64,000 nucleotides of DNA from Betaproteobacteria bacterium. Its GTDB lineage: Bacteria > Acidobacteriota > Terriglobia > Acidiferrales > UBA7541. Below are positions 36,567 to 44,912 of the stretch, one piece after another; position 1 is the first letter of the stretch; every line of letters starts with the position of its first letter. Below the pieces are notes generated by a model. It was not told the origin of the DNA, ran no database searches, and was given only the letters and a program-made list of their open reading frames with translations. The stretch is taken from the NCBI GenBank assembly GCA_903970165.1, contig CAJCHZ010000019.1, positions 17,019 through 81,018 of the forward strand, written 5' to 3'. The position numbers and the translations under genes were made by a program.

Positions 36567-37862
36567 TTGATCGCTCGCTATTTTAAATTTGCCGATAATC
36601 AGACTTCCGTGAGGCAAGAGTTGCTGGGCGGGCTGACGACGTTTGTCACCATGGCGTACATCGTGGTGGTTAATCCGCAGATTCTCTCGCAAGCCGGGAT
36701 GCCAGCAGACGGCGTCGTGTTTGCGACTTGCCTTTCGGCGGCTGTGGCGACGCTGGTGATGGGGTTGTATGCGAACTATCCCATCGCGCTGGCGCCGGGA
36801 ATGTCGCTGAACGCGTACTTCACCTACTCGGTTTGTCTTTCGATGCACGTGCCGTGGCGAAGCGCGCTAGCGGTGGTGTTTTTTTCCGGCGTTCTGTTTC
36901 TGGTGCTTACGGTTACCCGAGTGCGCGAACAGATTGTCAACGGTATCCCCGATTGCCTGAAGCATTCCACAGCGGCGGGAATCGGCATGTTCATTGCATT
37001 TGTGGGATTACGCAACGCGAAGCTGGTGGTGGCCAACTCGGCGACGTTTGTCGGGCTGGGCAGCTTCGCCGACAAAGAAGTGCAGACGGCGTGCTTTGGG
37101 CTGGCGCTGACTCTGGTTCTCATGGCGCGGCGGGTTCATGGCGCTATCCTGATTGGGATTCTCGGCACCACCATCGTTGGAATGCTTCGCGGCATTTCGA
37201 GCTGGCCTACGGCGTTTTTTTCCATGCCGCACCCTTCCAGTACTTTTCTTCAGCTCGATTTTCGAGGAGCACTGCACCTCGGCTTTCTGGAGATTCTTTT
37301 CGCGTTTTTGTTCGTCGACCTGTTTGACAATGTGGGCACGCTGGTCGGGGTGTGCGAGCAGGGAGGCTTTATTAAGGATGGCAAAATTCCGCGCGTTGGG
37401 CGCGTGCTGATGGCCGATTCCGTCGGCACGATTTTCGGCGCCTTGACGGGAACTTCCACGGTCACAAGCTACATTGAAAGCGCGGCGGGGGTTGCGGCCG
37501 GGGCGCGCACCGGCTTCAGCAACATTGCCGTTGCCGGGCTCTTCGTTCTGGCCATGTTTTGCGCACCGCTGGCGACTGCTATTCCCGGCTTCGCGACCGC
37601 TCCCGCGCTCATCCTGGTGGGCGTGCTGATGTCTCAATCCCTGGCGCAGGTGAAGTGGCTCGACTTCAGCGAAGCCCTACCTGCGTTTATCACCATGCTG
37701 GCCACGCCGCTGACGTTCAGCATCGCGACAGGGATGAGCCTCGGGCTCATTTCTTATACGGTCGTGAAAGTGGCGTCGGGAAAAATCGCGGAAGTGAACG
37801 CACTGATCTGGATTCTTACGGCGCTCTTTATCCTGCGCTATATCTATCTCGCCGCCGCTTAA
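36567..37862 (+). CDS. Purine permease, AzgA-like NCS2 family
   Basis: 431 residues from a TTG at 36567 preceded by GGAGAA six bases upstream; the N-terminus FKFADNQTSVRQELLGGLTTFVTMAYI aligns with the beginning of AzgA-type transporters, so the longer frame to 36423 is rejected. About 12-14 membrane segments are visible. The family motifs ALAPGMSLNAYFTY and LFVDLFDNVGTLVGV are present, as is TGTSTVTSYIESAAGVAAG. AzgA-type proteins carry guanine, hypoxanthine and adenine with protons. The guanine deaminase 110 bp upstream fits guanine uptake followed by deamination to xanthine. Confidence 0.9.
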   Translation: MIARYFKFADNQTSVRQELLGGLTTFVTMAYIVVVNPQILSQAGMPADGVVFATCLSAAVATLVMGLYANYPIALAPGMSLNAYFTYSVCLSMHVPWRSALAVVFFSGVLFLVLTVTRVREQIVNGIPDCLKHSTAAGIGMFIAFVGLRNAKLVVANSATFVGLGSFADKEVQTACFGLALTLVLMARRVHGAILIGILGTTIVGMLRGISSWPTAFFSMPHPSSTFLQLDFRGALHLGFLEILFAFLFVDLFDNVGTLVGVCEQGGFIKDGKIPRVGRVLMADSVGTIFGALTGTSTVTSYIESAAGVAAGARTGFSNIAVAGLFVLAMFCAPLATAIPGFATAPALILVGVLMSQSLAQVKWLDFSEALPAFITMLATPLTFSIATGMSLGLISYTVVKVASGKIAEVNALIWILTALFILRYIYLAAA

Positions 37863-37941
37863 GGCGTTGCATCCGTTTCCAAGTTCACCAAAATTCCGGG
37901 CTGGCAGCCGAACGCAAAAACTAGTAGCTTCCTTCCACACT

Positions 37942-39291
37942 ATGGATGCAGCGCGACCAACCCCCGCATCTGGCATTTTGAAGTCACCGGCTGAAAACCC
38001 GGCGGCCAGCCCTTCGCCGCCTCAAGGAGTTTCGGTCAGCGGCTACTTCCGCTGGGCCATTTGCGCGCTCCTTCTCTTCGGAACCACTAAGAATTACATG
38101 GACCGGCAGGTTTTGGGCGTTTTGAAAACAACTCTACAGCACGATTTTGGCTGGGATGAGATCGACTACGGAAAACTGGTCCAGGCTTTCCAGATCGCAT
38201 ACGCATTCGGGATGGTGCTGGCTGGCCGGCTGATCGACCGGCTCGGCACGCGCCTTGGTTATGCGCTCGCAATGATTTTCTGGAGCCTTGCCTCGATGGG
38301 AACCGCTCTGGCAAATTCCCTGAGCAGCTTCGCGATTTCTCGATATGCATTGGGATTTGGAGAGTCCGCCATTTTTCCGGCGAGCATTAAGGCGGTAGCG
38401 GAATGGTTCCCCAGGAAAGAACGCGCCTTGGCGACCGGCATTTTCAATGCGGGAACCAGTATTGGAGCCATCATAACGCCTCTGGTCGTTCCCGGGATTG
38501 TGGCGCACTGGGGCTGGCGCGGGGCGTTCGTGGGAATTGGAGCGCTCGGATTTGTCTGGCTGGCGTTTTGGCTGATGATTTACCGCAAGCCGGGAGAGCA
38601 CTCGCGAGTTTCCAGCGCAGAGCTGGAATACATTCGCAGCGATCCCGCAGAGCCCACCGGAAAAATAGCGTGGGCCAGGCTTCTAACGCTGCGCCAAACC
38701 TGGGCGTTCCTTATGGGAAAATTTCTGACTGACCCGGTCTGGTGGTTTTATCTTTTTTGGGTGCCGGGGTTCCTGCAAAGCAAGCACGGGCTGGACCTTT
38801 CGGGAGTCCGATTTCCGATTGTCGCGATCTATTTGATTTCCGATGTCGGCAGCGTGGCGGGAGGATGGATTTCCTCTTCGCTGATTCAGCGCGGGCGCAG
38901 CGTCAATGCCGCCCGCAAGACTGCCTTGCTTATCTGCGCTGTTGGCGTTGTGCCAGTGGTTTTCGCGTATCGGGTGGAGAGCACGCGGTCCGCGGTTTTG
39001 CTGATCGGGCTTGCGGCGGCTTGCCATCAGGGATTTTCCGCCAATCTCTACACGCTGACCTCCGACATGTTTCCCGTGCGAGCCGTGGGATCCGTTATGG
39101 GGATCGGTGGCATGGCGGGCGCGATTGCCGGGGTTTTCAACGCGGGCGTCGTGAGTCACCTGCTGCAGTGGACTGGGAGCTACCGGGTGCCTTTTGTGAT
39201 GGCGGGCGGCGCGTATTTGGTGGCTGTTGCGGTTATCCATATTTTGGCTCCGAAGCTGGAACCCGCCCGGCTCAAGCCAGAAACGCAATGA
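37942..39291 (+). CDS. MFS transporter, hexuronate (ExuT)-type ACS family
   Basis: 449 residues from ATG 37942; a longer frame opens with TTG at 37867. Twelve membrane helices are recognisable. GTTKNYMDRQVLGVLKTTL in helix 1, the RLIDRLGTRLGY loop and FGESAIFPASIKAVAEWFP in helix 4 are typical of ExuT/anion:cation symporters that carry glucuronate or galacturonate. It lies 73 bp before KDG kinase and then KDPG aldolase, so the three genes probably make an uptake and catabolism module for uronates or KDG. The substrate is inferred from neighbours and family. Confidence 0.85.
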   Translation: MDAARPTPASGILKSPAENPAASPSPPQGVSVSGYFRWAICALLLFGTTKNYMDRQVLGVLKTTLQHDFGWDEIDYGKLVQAFQIAYAFGMVLAGRLIDRLGTRLGYALAMIFWSLASMGTALANSLSSFAISRYALGFGESAIFPASIKAVAEWFPRKERALATGIFNAGTSIGAIITPLVVPGIVAHWGWRGAFVGIGALGFVWLAFWLMIYRKPGEHSRVSSAELEYIRSDPAEPTGKIAWARLLTLRQTWAFLMGKFLTDPVWWFYLFWVPGFLQSKHGLDLSGVRFPIVAIYLISDVGSVAGGWISSSLIQRGRSVNAARKTALLICAVGVVPVVFAYRVESTRSAVLLIGLAAACHQGFSANLYTLTSDMFPVRAVGSVMGIGGMAGAIAGVFNAGVVSHLLQWTGSYRVPFVMAGGAYLVAVAVIHILAPKLEPARLKPETQ

Positions 39292-39364
39292 AACGTTTGA
39301 ACCAATTCCGGAAGAAAAGAGAATGCGCAGTTGGCAAAGAAGAACGCGGGGTTGAGGTGAATTC

Positions 39365-40459
39365 ATGTGGTTGACGATCAAGACGAGAGAAGAGTGCCGC
39401 TGGGATTTGGTCAGCTTGGGTGAGGTAATGGTGCGGTTCGATCCCGGCGACCGGCGCATCGCCACGGCACGTTCCTTCGAGGTGTGCGAGGGGGGTGGAG
39501 AGTACAACGTTGCGCGCGGATTGAAGCGCTGCTTCGGTTTGGAAGCTGCGATCGTTACGGCGTTTGTGGATGATCCGGTAGGCCGGCTGCTTCAGGATTT
39601 GATTTATCAGGGAGGCGTGGATCAGTCGCTGGTGCGCTGGGTTGAGCACGATGGCGTGGGCCGCGCCGCACGCAACGGACTGAATTTTACGGAGCGCGGA
39701 TTTGGCGTGCGCGCAGCGCTGGGAAGCTACGATCGCGGGCACACCGCGGCGTCGCAATTGAAGCCGGGTGAAATCGATTGGAATGAGGTTTTTGGGAAGA
39801 AGGGCGCACGCTGGTTTCACACCGGCGGTATTTTCTGCGCGCTGTCCGCGACGGCTCCGGAAGTTGCGCTGGAAGCGATGCAGGCTGCGAAGCGTCACGG
39901 GACGGTCGTTTCCTATGATCTTAACTACCGGGCTTCGCTTTGGAAGTCTCATGGCGGAAAACAGAAAGCACAGGAAGTGAACCGCCGCATTGCTCCCTAC
40001 GTGGACGTAATGATTGGAAATGAAGAAGATTTCTCGGCGGCGCTGGGATACGAAGTTCCGGGCATGGACGAACATCTTTCGACGTTCGAGGCGGAAAGTT
40101 TCAAGCAGATGATCGCAAAAGTGGTGAAGGACTATTCGTTTAAAGTCGTGGCCACGACTCTGCGGAAAGCAAAGACCGCGACAGTGAACGATTGGGGCGC
40201 GATCTGTTATAGCGACGGGGACTTCTTCCACGCGAGAAATCGGGAGAACATTGAGATTTTCGATCGCGTTGGGGGCGGCGATTCATTTGCCTCAGGCTTC
40301 ATTTACGGACTCCTCGCAGGGAAGGGCCCGCAGTGGGCAGTGGACTGCGGGGCGGCGCACGGCGCTCTTGCCATGACCACGCCGGGAGATACTTCCATGG
40401 CCACGATACAGGATGTACTGCAGGTCATGAAGGGAGTCGGAGCGCGCATCGCGCGTTGA
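39365..40459 (+). CDS. kdgK: 2-Keto-3-deoxygluconate kinase, PfkB family
   Basis: 364 residues. The ribokinase-like fold is shown by VSLGEVMVRFDPGD at the start, the substrate loop EGGGEYNVARGLKR and the C-terminal anion hole/catalytic Asp motif DRVGGGDSFASGF. VVSYDLNYRASLWK is the characteristic internal strand. It phosphorylates KDG to KDPG, which the next gene product splits. The start ATG is preceded by GGGGTTGAGGTG. The protein is slightly longer than the roughly 310-340 residues usual for the family, mainly through an insert at about 225-260. Confidence 0.87.
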   Translation: MWLTIKTREECRWDLVSLGEVMVRFDPGDRRIATARSFEVCEGGGEYNVARGLKRCFGLEAAIVTAFVDDPVGRLLQDLIYQGGVDQSLVRWVEHDGVGRAARNGLNFTERGFGVRAALGSYDRGHTAASQLKPGEIDWNEVFGKKGARWFHTGGIFCALSATAPEVALEAMQAAKRHGTVVSYDLNYRASLWKSHGGKQKAQEVNRRIAPYVDVMIGNEEDFSAALGYEVPGMDEHLSTFEAESFKQMIAKVVKDYSFKVVATTLRKAKTATVNDWGAICYSDGDFFHARNRENIEIFDRVGGGDSFASGFIYGLLAGKGPQWAVDCGAAHGALAMTTPGDTSMATIQDVLQVMKGVGARIAR

Positions 40460-40497
40460 ACAGCAAATTTCGGATTTCGGGAGAAGGTGAACACCTA

Positions 40498-41184
40498 ATG
40501 CACAAGCAAAAAGTTCGCGAGCGAATCCTAGAGATCGGAATTGTGCCGGTGGTCCGCGCGTCGTCGCCGGCTGAAGCATGCCTTGCCGCGGAAGCTGTTT
40601 GTGCGGGAGGCATCCCCATTGTTGAAATTACGATGACGGTTCCCGGCGCCATCGAAGTGATCCGCCAACTTGCCTTGCAATGTGGTTCCGATGTTCTTAT
40701 TGGAGCTGGCACGGTTCTTAACGCCGAGGCCGCCAGAAAATGCCTCGATGCTGGGGCGCAGTTCCTTGTCAGCCCTGGACTGCATCTGCAGACGGTTGAA
40801 TTTGCGGCGAAGGAAGGGAAGTTGATGCTCGCCGGAGCATTGACACCGACGGAAATTATGGCGGCGTCGGAGGCTGGGGCAGACTTCATAAAAATATTCC
40901 CTTGCGGCCAGGTTGGCGGAGCGAAATACATCAAGGCGCTAAGGGGGCCGTTTCCTCAAATTGCGTTTGTACCGACCGGCGGAGTGAATCTGCACACTGC
41001 CGCGGAATTCCTAGAAGCGGGTGCGGTGGCGCTGGGAATCGGCGGGGAATTGGTGCAGGCAGAAGCGCTCAAAGCCAACAAGCCCGAGATTATTGTTGAA
41101 AATGCGAAGAAGTTTGTCGAGATCGTGAAGCACACGCGGGTCCGGCTGGCTGCGCCGAGCTCTACAGCCAAAAACGGCCACTAA
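40498..41184 (+). CDS. eda: KDPG/KHG aldolase
   Basis: 228 residues of class I aldolase. VEITMTVPGAIE carries the catalytic Glu, GAGTVLNAE the phosphate-binding loop and DFIKIFPCGQVGG the Schiff-base Lys; PTGGVNLHTAAEFL completes the barrel. It cleaves 2-keto-3-deoxy-6-phosphogluconate to pyruvate and glyceraldehyde 3-phosphate. GGAGAAGGTGA precedes the ATG, and the gene follows KDG kinase by 38 bp, which indicates one operon with the MFS transporter. Confidence 0.93.
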   Translation: MHKQKVRERILEIGIVPVVRASSPAEACLAAEAVCAGGIPIVEITMTVPGAIEVIRQLALQCGSDVLIGAGTVLNAEAARKCLDAGAQFLVSPGLHLQTVEFAAKEGKLMLAGALTPTEIMAASEAGADFIKIFPCGQVGGAKYIKALRGPFPQIAFVPTGGVNLHTAAEFLEAGAVALGIGGELVQAEALKANKPEIIVENAKKFVEIVKHTRVRLAAPSSTAKNGH

Positions 41185-41193
41185 GTCCCTCGC

Positions 41194-43434
41194 CTATTTC
41201 TTCGCAGGTTTCGAGGAAATGCGGACAGTCAATGATTCGGCGATGACTTCATCGAGTTGCTTGCGGACATTCATGGCTTCGCGCCCCAAACGCTTCTCGC
41301 TGTCTTCGCGTGCCTGCTTTATGGTGGCAAGTTCCTCGCCGGGAGATTTCTCCAACAAATCCTCCGCGTGAAGAAAACTCGCCAACGCGTAACGCTCTGG
41401 TTGGTATTGTTTTCGCAGGAATTGACCGTAGTTGAACCAGTCCGAAGCCGCGGCCACTGGATCAGAAAGCTCCGCATCCAGACGCAAAGCTCTTTGATAA
41501 GACCGCACGGCGCCGCTGACGTCGCCCTGCTTCTCCTCGAAATCGGCAAGGTGAATGAGCGCCAAGCTTTCAAGAGGTTTTTCGCCGGCCTTCTCAGCAA
41601 AAGCGGCGGCGGCTGTAAAACCTTTGAGCGCATCGCTCGTGTGGTTCACCGCAGCATCGGCGTCGGCAACTTTTATGAGCGCGGCGAGCAAGGGAGCCTT
41701 GGCAAGATTGTTTTCGTGGCGCGCGCTGACGAGTTCGATGTAGGTCCGATAGTGGCGCGCCGCCGCTTGCAGTTGGCCCTGCTGATCGAGAGCCTGCGCG
41801 ACGTAGAGCTGCGCGTTCGATTGTGCCGGATCAGCATCAATGGCGCGCTGCCAGCTGTCGAGGGCTTCTTCGTCATGGCCAAGGCGATGAGCGAGGAGTC
41901 CATAGTTGATGAGGGCGTCGGCGTTCCGCGGCCAGCGCGCTATCATTTTCTGGAACTGCGCATACGCGTCTGCGTCGCGACCCTCTTCTATCAAGCTGCG
42001 CCCGTAGGATTCCTGGATCGAAAGACTTGCAGGATTGAGCGAAGCGGCGCGCTGTATTGCGGCGAGCGCGGCCTCGCGCTGACCGGCGGCCTGCTCAGCA
42101 TTAGCGAGACGCGCCTGGATGGAACTATCGTCGGGATTCAGCTTCGCCGCCCGCTGAAGCGCACGAAGACTGTTCGCTTCGCTGGACCACCAGAAGTGCA
42201 ATTGATCCACAGCAGCCCAGGCGAAGAGAACTGCGACGGCAGCAATGCGCACCGCGCGAGCGGCCGGAGTAGCTCCTCTCAACCAGTGAGCCGCGGCCGT
42301 AAATCCGCTTCGCTTGACGGTGCCCTCCGGCTGCGATTTTTGCTTCGCATCGAGCAACAAAGACGCAATCCGCGAATCGCGCAATTTCCAGATAGCGCCG
42401 TCGAGAATAAAATGATGAATATTCACGAGAGCGGTAAATGTTAGAAAGCTGGCCGCGAAGTCGTTATGAAAAACGCGGCTAACGATCCACGGTCCCGGAA
42501 TGAAAAGCGCGATGCCACCCGCGATCAGCGTCACGAGGTATCGCCAGAACGACCAATTGGAATCGCCTCCGGCGACGGCCTCTTTTTTCTGGTAATAGCT
42601 CGTGATCCACAAATATTGCGTGGAATGCAACACCGCGAGGATGCCGCTGCTGTACCGCGTCTGGGGAATTCCCCGGCCGCTGATAAGCTCGATCGCCGCC
42701 GGCAGCAGGAACCAGAGAAACTGCGTGACCGTCAGCGTGACCACCGGAAGAATCGCGCGAAGGCTACTTCTGCGCGCCAGCGAAACTAGCGCCCATCCGC
42801 CGCATCCGACGAAAAACAGCGCAAGGCAAGCTCGCGCGGGCAAAGTGAGCTTCGCAGCTAGCCCCAGGGAAAGAATCAGCGCATCCCCGGACGGCCCGGT
42901 ATTAAAACTCAGCATCAGCAAAATGTAGGATGCGATAAAGGAGAGCCGGAGCGCATGGCGTTCCGTTTCCGTCGGCAAAACGCCGGCGCGCCGAGCGAAC
43001 ATCATCATCAATCCAAAATTTTGCCCGGTGTAGTGCCATGGGCTCCAGCAGATGTACAGCGTGAAGATCCACGGAAGCAACGCGGACCACATGTGCGTGA
43101 CAATGCCGGCCAGCGCGAGCAGGAGCGCCACATGCACCGTGTAAATGCGGTATTTCTGGAACTCGTCGCGCGTGTGGTACGCGCGATAAACCGTGGCCAT
43201 GAAGTGCGGGTAGTTGGAGAGCAGCGCGAGAAAATAAAATGCCACGGTCCAGCCGCGGTTGTACGAATTGGAAAAATAAAACCCCGCGAGCAGCAATGGC
43301 GCGGACCATGCGCCACAGCCGACGATCAGGTCAATCGACGGACGATAGATCCAAGGGCTCCGCGCCGCCTCGGTTTGCGCGGGCGCAGGAGAGGAGGTTG
43401 CTGGCTCTGGAGGAGCTAAAGTTAATGATCCCAT
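41194..43434 (-). CDS. Polytopic membrane protein with C-terminal TPR domain, function unknown
   Basis: 746 residues from ATG 43434. A longer frame to 43680 adds a Cys/Arg-rich stretch that looks non-coding. Residues about 35-400 contain around ten membrane helices, including a conserved-looking run ICWSPWHYTGQNFGLMMMFARR and HSTQYLWITSYY. One more helix at about 445 leads to a set of TPR units (about 470-700), for example SIQARLANAEQAAGQREAALA and DALINYGLLAHRLGHDEEAL. I do not recognise a named family. A polytopic N-terminus joined to TPRs recalls glycosyltransferase/O-GlcNAc-type or envelope assembly proteins, but no catalytic motif is visible. It is convergent with eda, nine bases apart. 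Confidence 0.8.
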   Translation of the reverse strand: MGSLTLAPPEPATSSPAPAQTEAARSPWIYRPSIDLIVGCGAWSAPLLLAGFYFSNSYNRGWTVAFYFLALLSNYPHFMATVYRAYHTRDEFQKYRIYTVHVALLLALAGIVTHMWSALLPWIFTLYICWSPWHYTGQNFGLMMMFARRAGVLPTETERHALRLSFIASYILLMLSFNTGPSGDALILSLGLAAKLTLPARACLALFFVGCGGWALVSLARRSSLRAILPVVTLTVTQFLWFLLPAAIELISGRGIPQTRYSSGILAVLHSTQYLWITSYYQKKEAVAGGDSNWSFWRYLVTLIAGGIALFIPGPWIVSRVFHNDFAASFLTFTALVNIHHFILDGAIWKLRDSRIASLLLDAKQKSQPEGTVKRSGFTAAAHWLRGATPAARAVRIAAVAVLFAWAAVDQLHFWWSSEANSLRALQRAAKLNPDDSSIQARLANAEQAAGQREAALAAIQRAASLNPASLSIQESYGRSLIEEGRDADAYAQFQKMIARWPRNADALINYGLLAHRLGHDEEALDSWQRAIDADPAQSNAQLYVAQALDQQGQLQAAARHYRTYIELVSARHENNLAKAPLLAALIKVADADAAVNHTSDALKGFTAAAAFAEKAGEKPLESLALIHLADFEEKQGDVSGAVRSYQRALRLDAELSDPVAAASDWFNYGQFLRKQYQPERYALASFLHAEDLLEKSPGEELATIKQAREDSEKRLGREAMNVRKQLDEVIAESLTVRISSKPAKK

Positions 43435-43765
43435 TCTCTTGCAGAGTAGCGCAGCCGGGTCACCCGCATGCACGCAAGGCGCGTGTCTCATGCGGAATCG
43501 GTTACTTGTACCTCGGGCCGGGAATTTCAGGCCCCAACAGCAACTTTTCATCCCCATCCTGTGTTTAAGAGAGGGCAGTAGTGTCCGGCTCGCGTCGGTT
43601 ACATCGGTGAAGTGAGTGAAGTGAACTCCGCTTTTGGCCCGCCGGTTAAGTTCCAGACGAGAAAGCCAGGGCATCCCCAAGAGCAGTTTCCCCTTGGGAA
43701 GACGTACACCCTTTCAAATTTGCGCGCATCTAATTTCACGTAATAGAGAAGAAGGAGTTACCAGC
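43435..43765. other. 331-bp divergent intergenic region with a short tandem repeat
   Basis: This region separates the TPR membrane protein from the VWFA-related gene. It contains two tandem copies of GTGAAGTGA (43607-43615, 43616-43624) and the Shine-Dalgarno AAGGAG ahead of 43766. I see no other gene or recognisable promoter pair. Confidence 0.4.
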
Positions 43766-44701
43766 ATGAAAATGAACACACGATCGAAAGGGGCTCTGTT
43801 GTTGGCTGCCATTGCTCTGACGATGGCCGCTGAGGTTTCTTTCGCGCCAAATGCGGCGGCGGCGGATAGCAGCTCGGTCACCACGACGGTCACCGCAGTA
43901 GGCAAGAAAGACACGCAGCCCGCACCGCTTACGCAGAACGACGTCCAGCTCTATCAGGGAAAGGAAAAAGTTCAGGTCGCGGATTGGAAGCGCGGCGATA
44001 CGCTTTTCCTCGCGATACTGATTGACGATTCACTGGAGAGCGTTGTTGCGAATCAGTGGGGCGATTTGAAAGCCTTTATGATGGCGCAACCCGAGAACAC
44101 TTATATCGCCGTGGCTTATGCGCGAAACGGCGCGGCGATGGTCGCGCAGGACTTCACCAAGGACCACGCTCTCGCCGCGAAGGCGCTGCGAATTCCTCTT
44201 GGAAACGCAGGCGCTTTCACAAGCCCGTATCTCGCCGTTCAGGATTGGGAAAAACGCTGGCCAGATTCCGGCGAGAGGAAATCCTTGATTTTGCTCTCCT
44301 CAGGCGTTGATTATTTTCGCGGCAGTTTTGATCCCGTCGATCCAGACCTCGATACGACCATTGCTCACGCCCAGAAACAGAACATCAATATCTGGACGAT
44401 CTACGTTCCGGATGCCGGGCATGTAGGGCGCCGGTCGTTCCGCGTGTTCAACGCGCAGTCCAACCTGAGCCGCCTTTCCGAAGAAACGGGCGCCGAATCG
44501 TATTATCTCGGTTTCGGTTCCCCCGTCACGTTGAAGCCTTACTTCGACGAAATCCTGATGCACCTCAACAACCAATACTTGCTTACCTTCGTCGGTAACG
44601 GCGGCAAAAAGGGAAAATTCGAGCGAGTGCGGGTGACCACGGAAGTTCCGAATGTGGAGTTTTTGACTCCGTCGGAAGTTTTTCTGCCCGCCGTGCAGTA
44701 A
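43766..44701 (+). CDS. VWFA-related secreted protein (Acidobacterial type)
   Basis: 311 residues from ATG 43766, with AAGGAG eight bases upstream. A signal peptide ends near NAAAADSS. A short beta-domain (LTQNDVQLYQGKEKVQVADW) leads into a von Willebrand A-like fold (FLAILIDDSLES onwards). The metal-binding DxSxS signature is degenerate (DDSLES), as often seen in this acidobacterial group. LILLSSGVDYF is the central strand. The function is unknown; extracytoplasmic protein interaction is the usual guess. Confidence 0.85.
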   Translation: MKMNTRSKGALLLAAIALTMAAEVSFAPNAAAADSSSVTTTVTAVGKKDTQPAPLTQNDVQLYQGKEKVQVADWKRGDTLFLAILIDDSLESVVANQWGDLKAFMMAQPENTYIAVAYARNGAAMVAQDFTKDHALAAKALRIPLGNAGAFTSPYLAVQDWEKRWPDSGERKSLILLSSGVDYFRGSFDPVDPDLDTTIAHAQKQNINIWTIYVPDAGHVGRRSFRVFNAQSNLSRLSEETGAESYYLGFGSPVTLKPYFDEILMHLNNQYLLTFVGNGGKKGKFERVRVTTEVPNVEFLTPSEVFLPAVQ

Positions 44702-44736
44702 TCCGTTTCCGGATCGCTACAGAAGCTCAGAGATAA

Positions 44737-44768
44737 GACAGGCGCGGGCCGTAAGGTCCGCGCCTGTC
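44737..44768. terminator. Strong GTAA-loop hairpin, probable terminator (REP-like)
   Basis: GACAGGCGCGGGCC (44737-44750) and GGTCCGCGCCTGTC (44755-44768) form a 14-bp stem (one G-U pair) with a GTAA tetraloop, 35 bp after the VWFA-gene stop. The T-tract that follows is poor (CTTTCT). Its inner part resembles the REP-like palindromes at 24163 and 36514. Confidence 0.65.
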
Positions 44769-44859
44769 GCTTTCTCGATACCCCTTGTCTCATTTCTGGC
44801 CCTCGGGCTAAACTACGGCCCGTTCACAAGACTGCGGACGCACGCTCGCAATTCGGCTA

Positions 44860-44874
44860 TTGAAACGGTTTAAA
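44860..44874. promoter_or_regulatory. Putative LacI-family operator
   Basis: TTGAAACGGTTTAAA is a near-palindrome (12 of 15 positions symmetric) with the AAAC-GTTT arms usual for LacI-family operators. It lies 39 bp before the preferred start of the GH2 gene, and a LacI regulator is encoded about 3 kb away (47942-49054). The pairing is inferred. Confidence 0.4.
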
Positions 44875-44912
44875 TGCTGCGATTTGCCGGAACACGTGAA
44901 GAGGGGTGCGAG

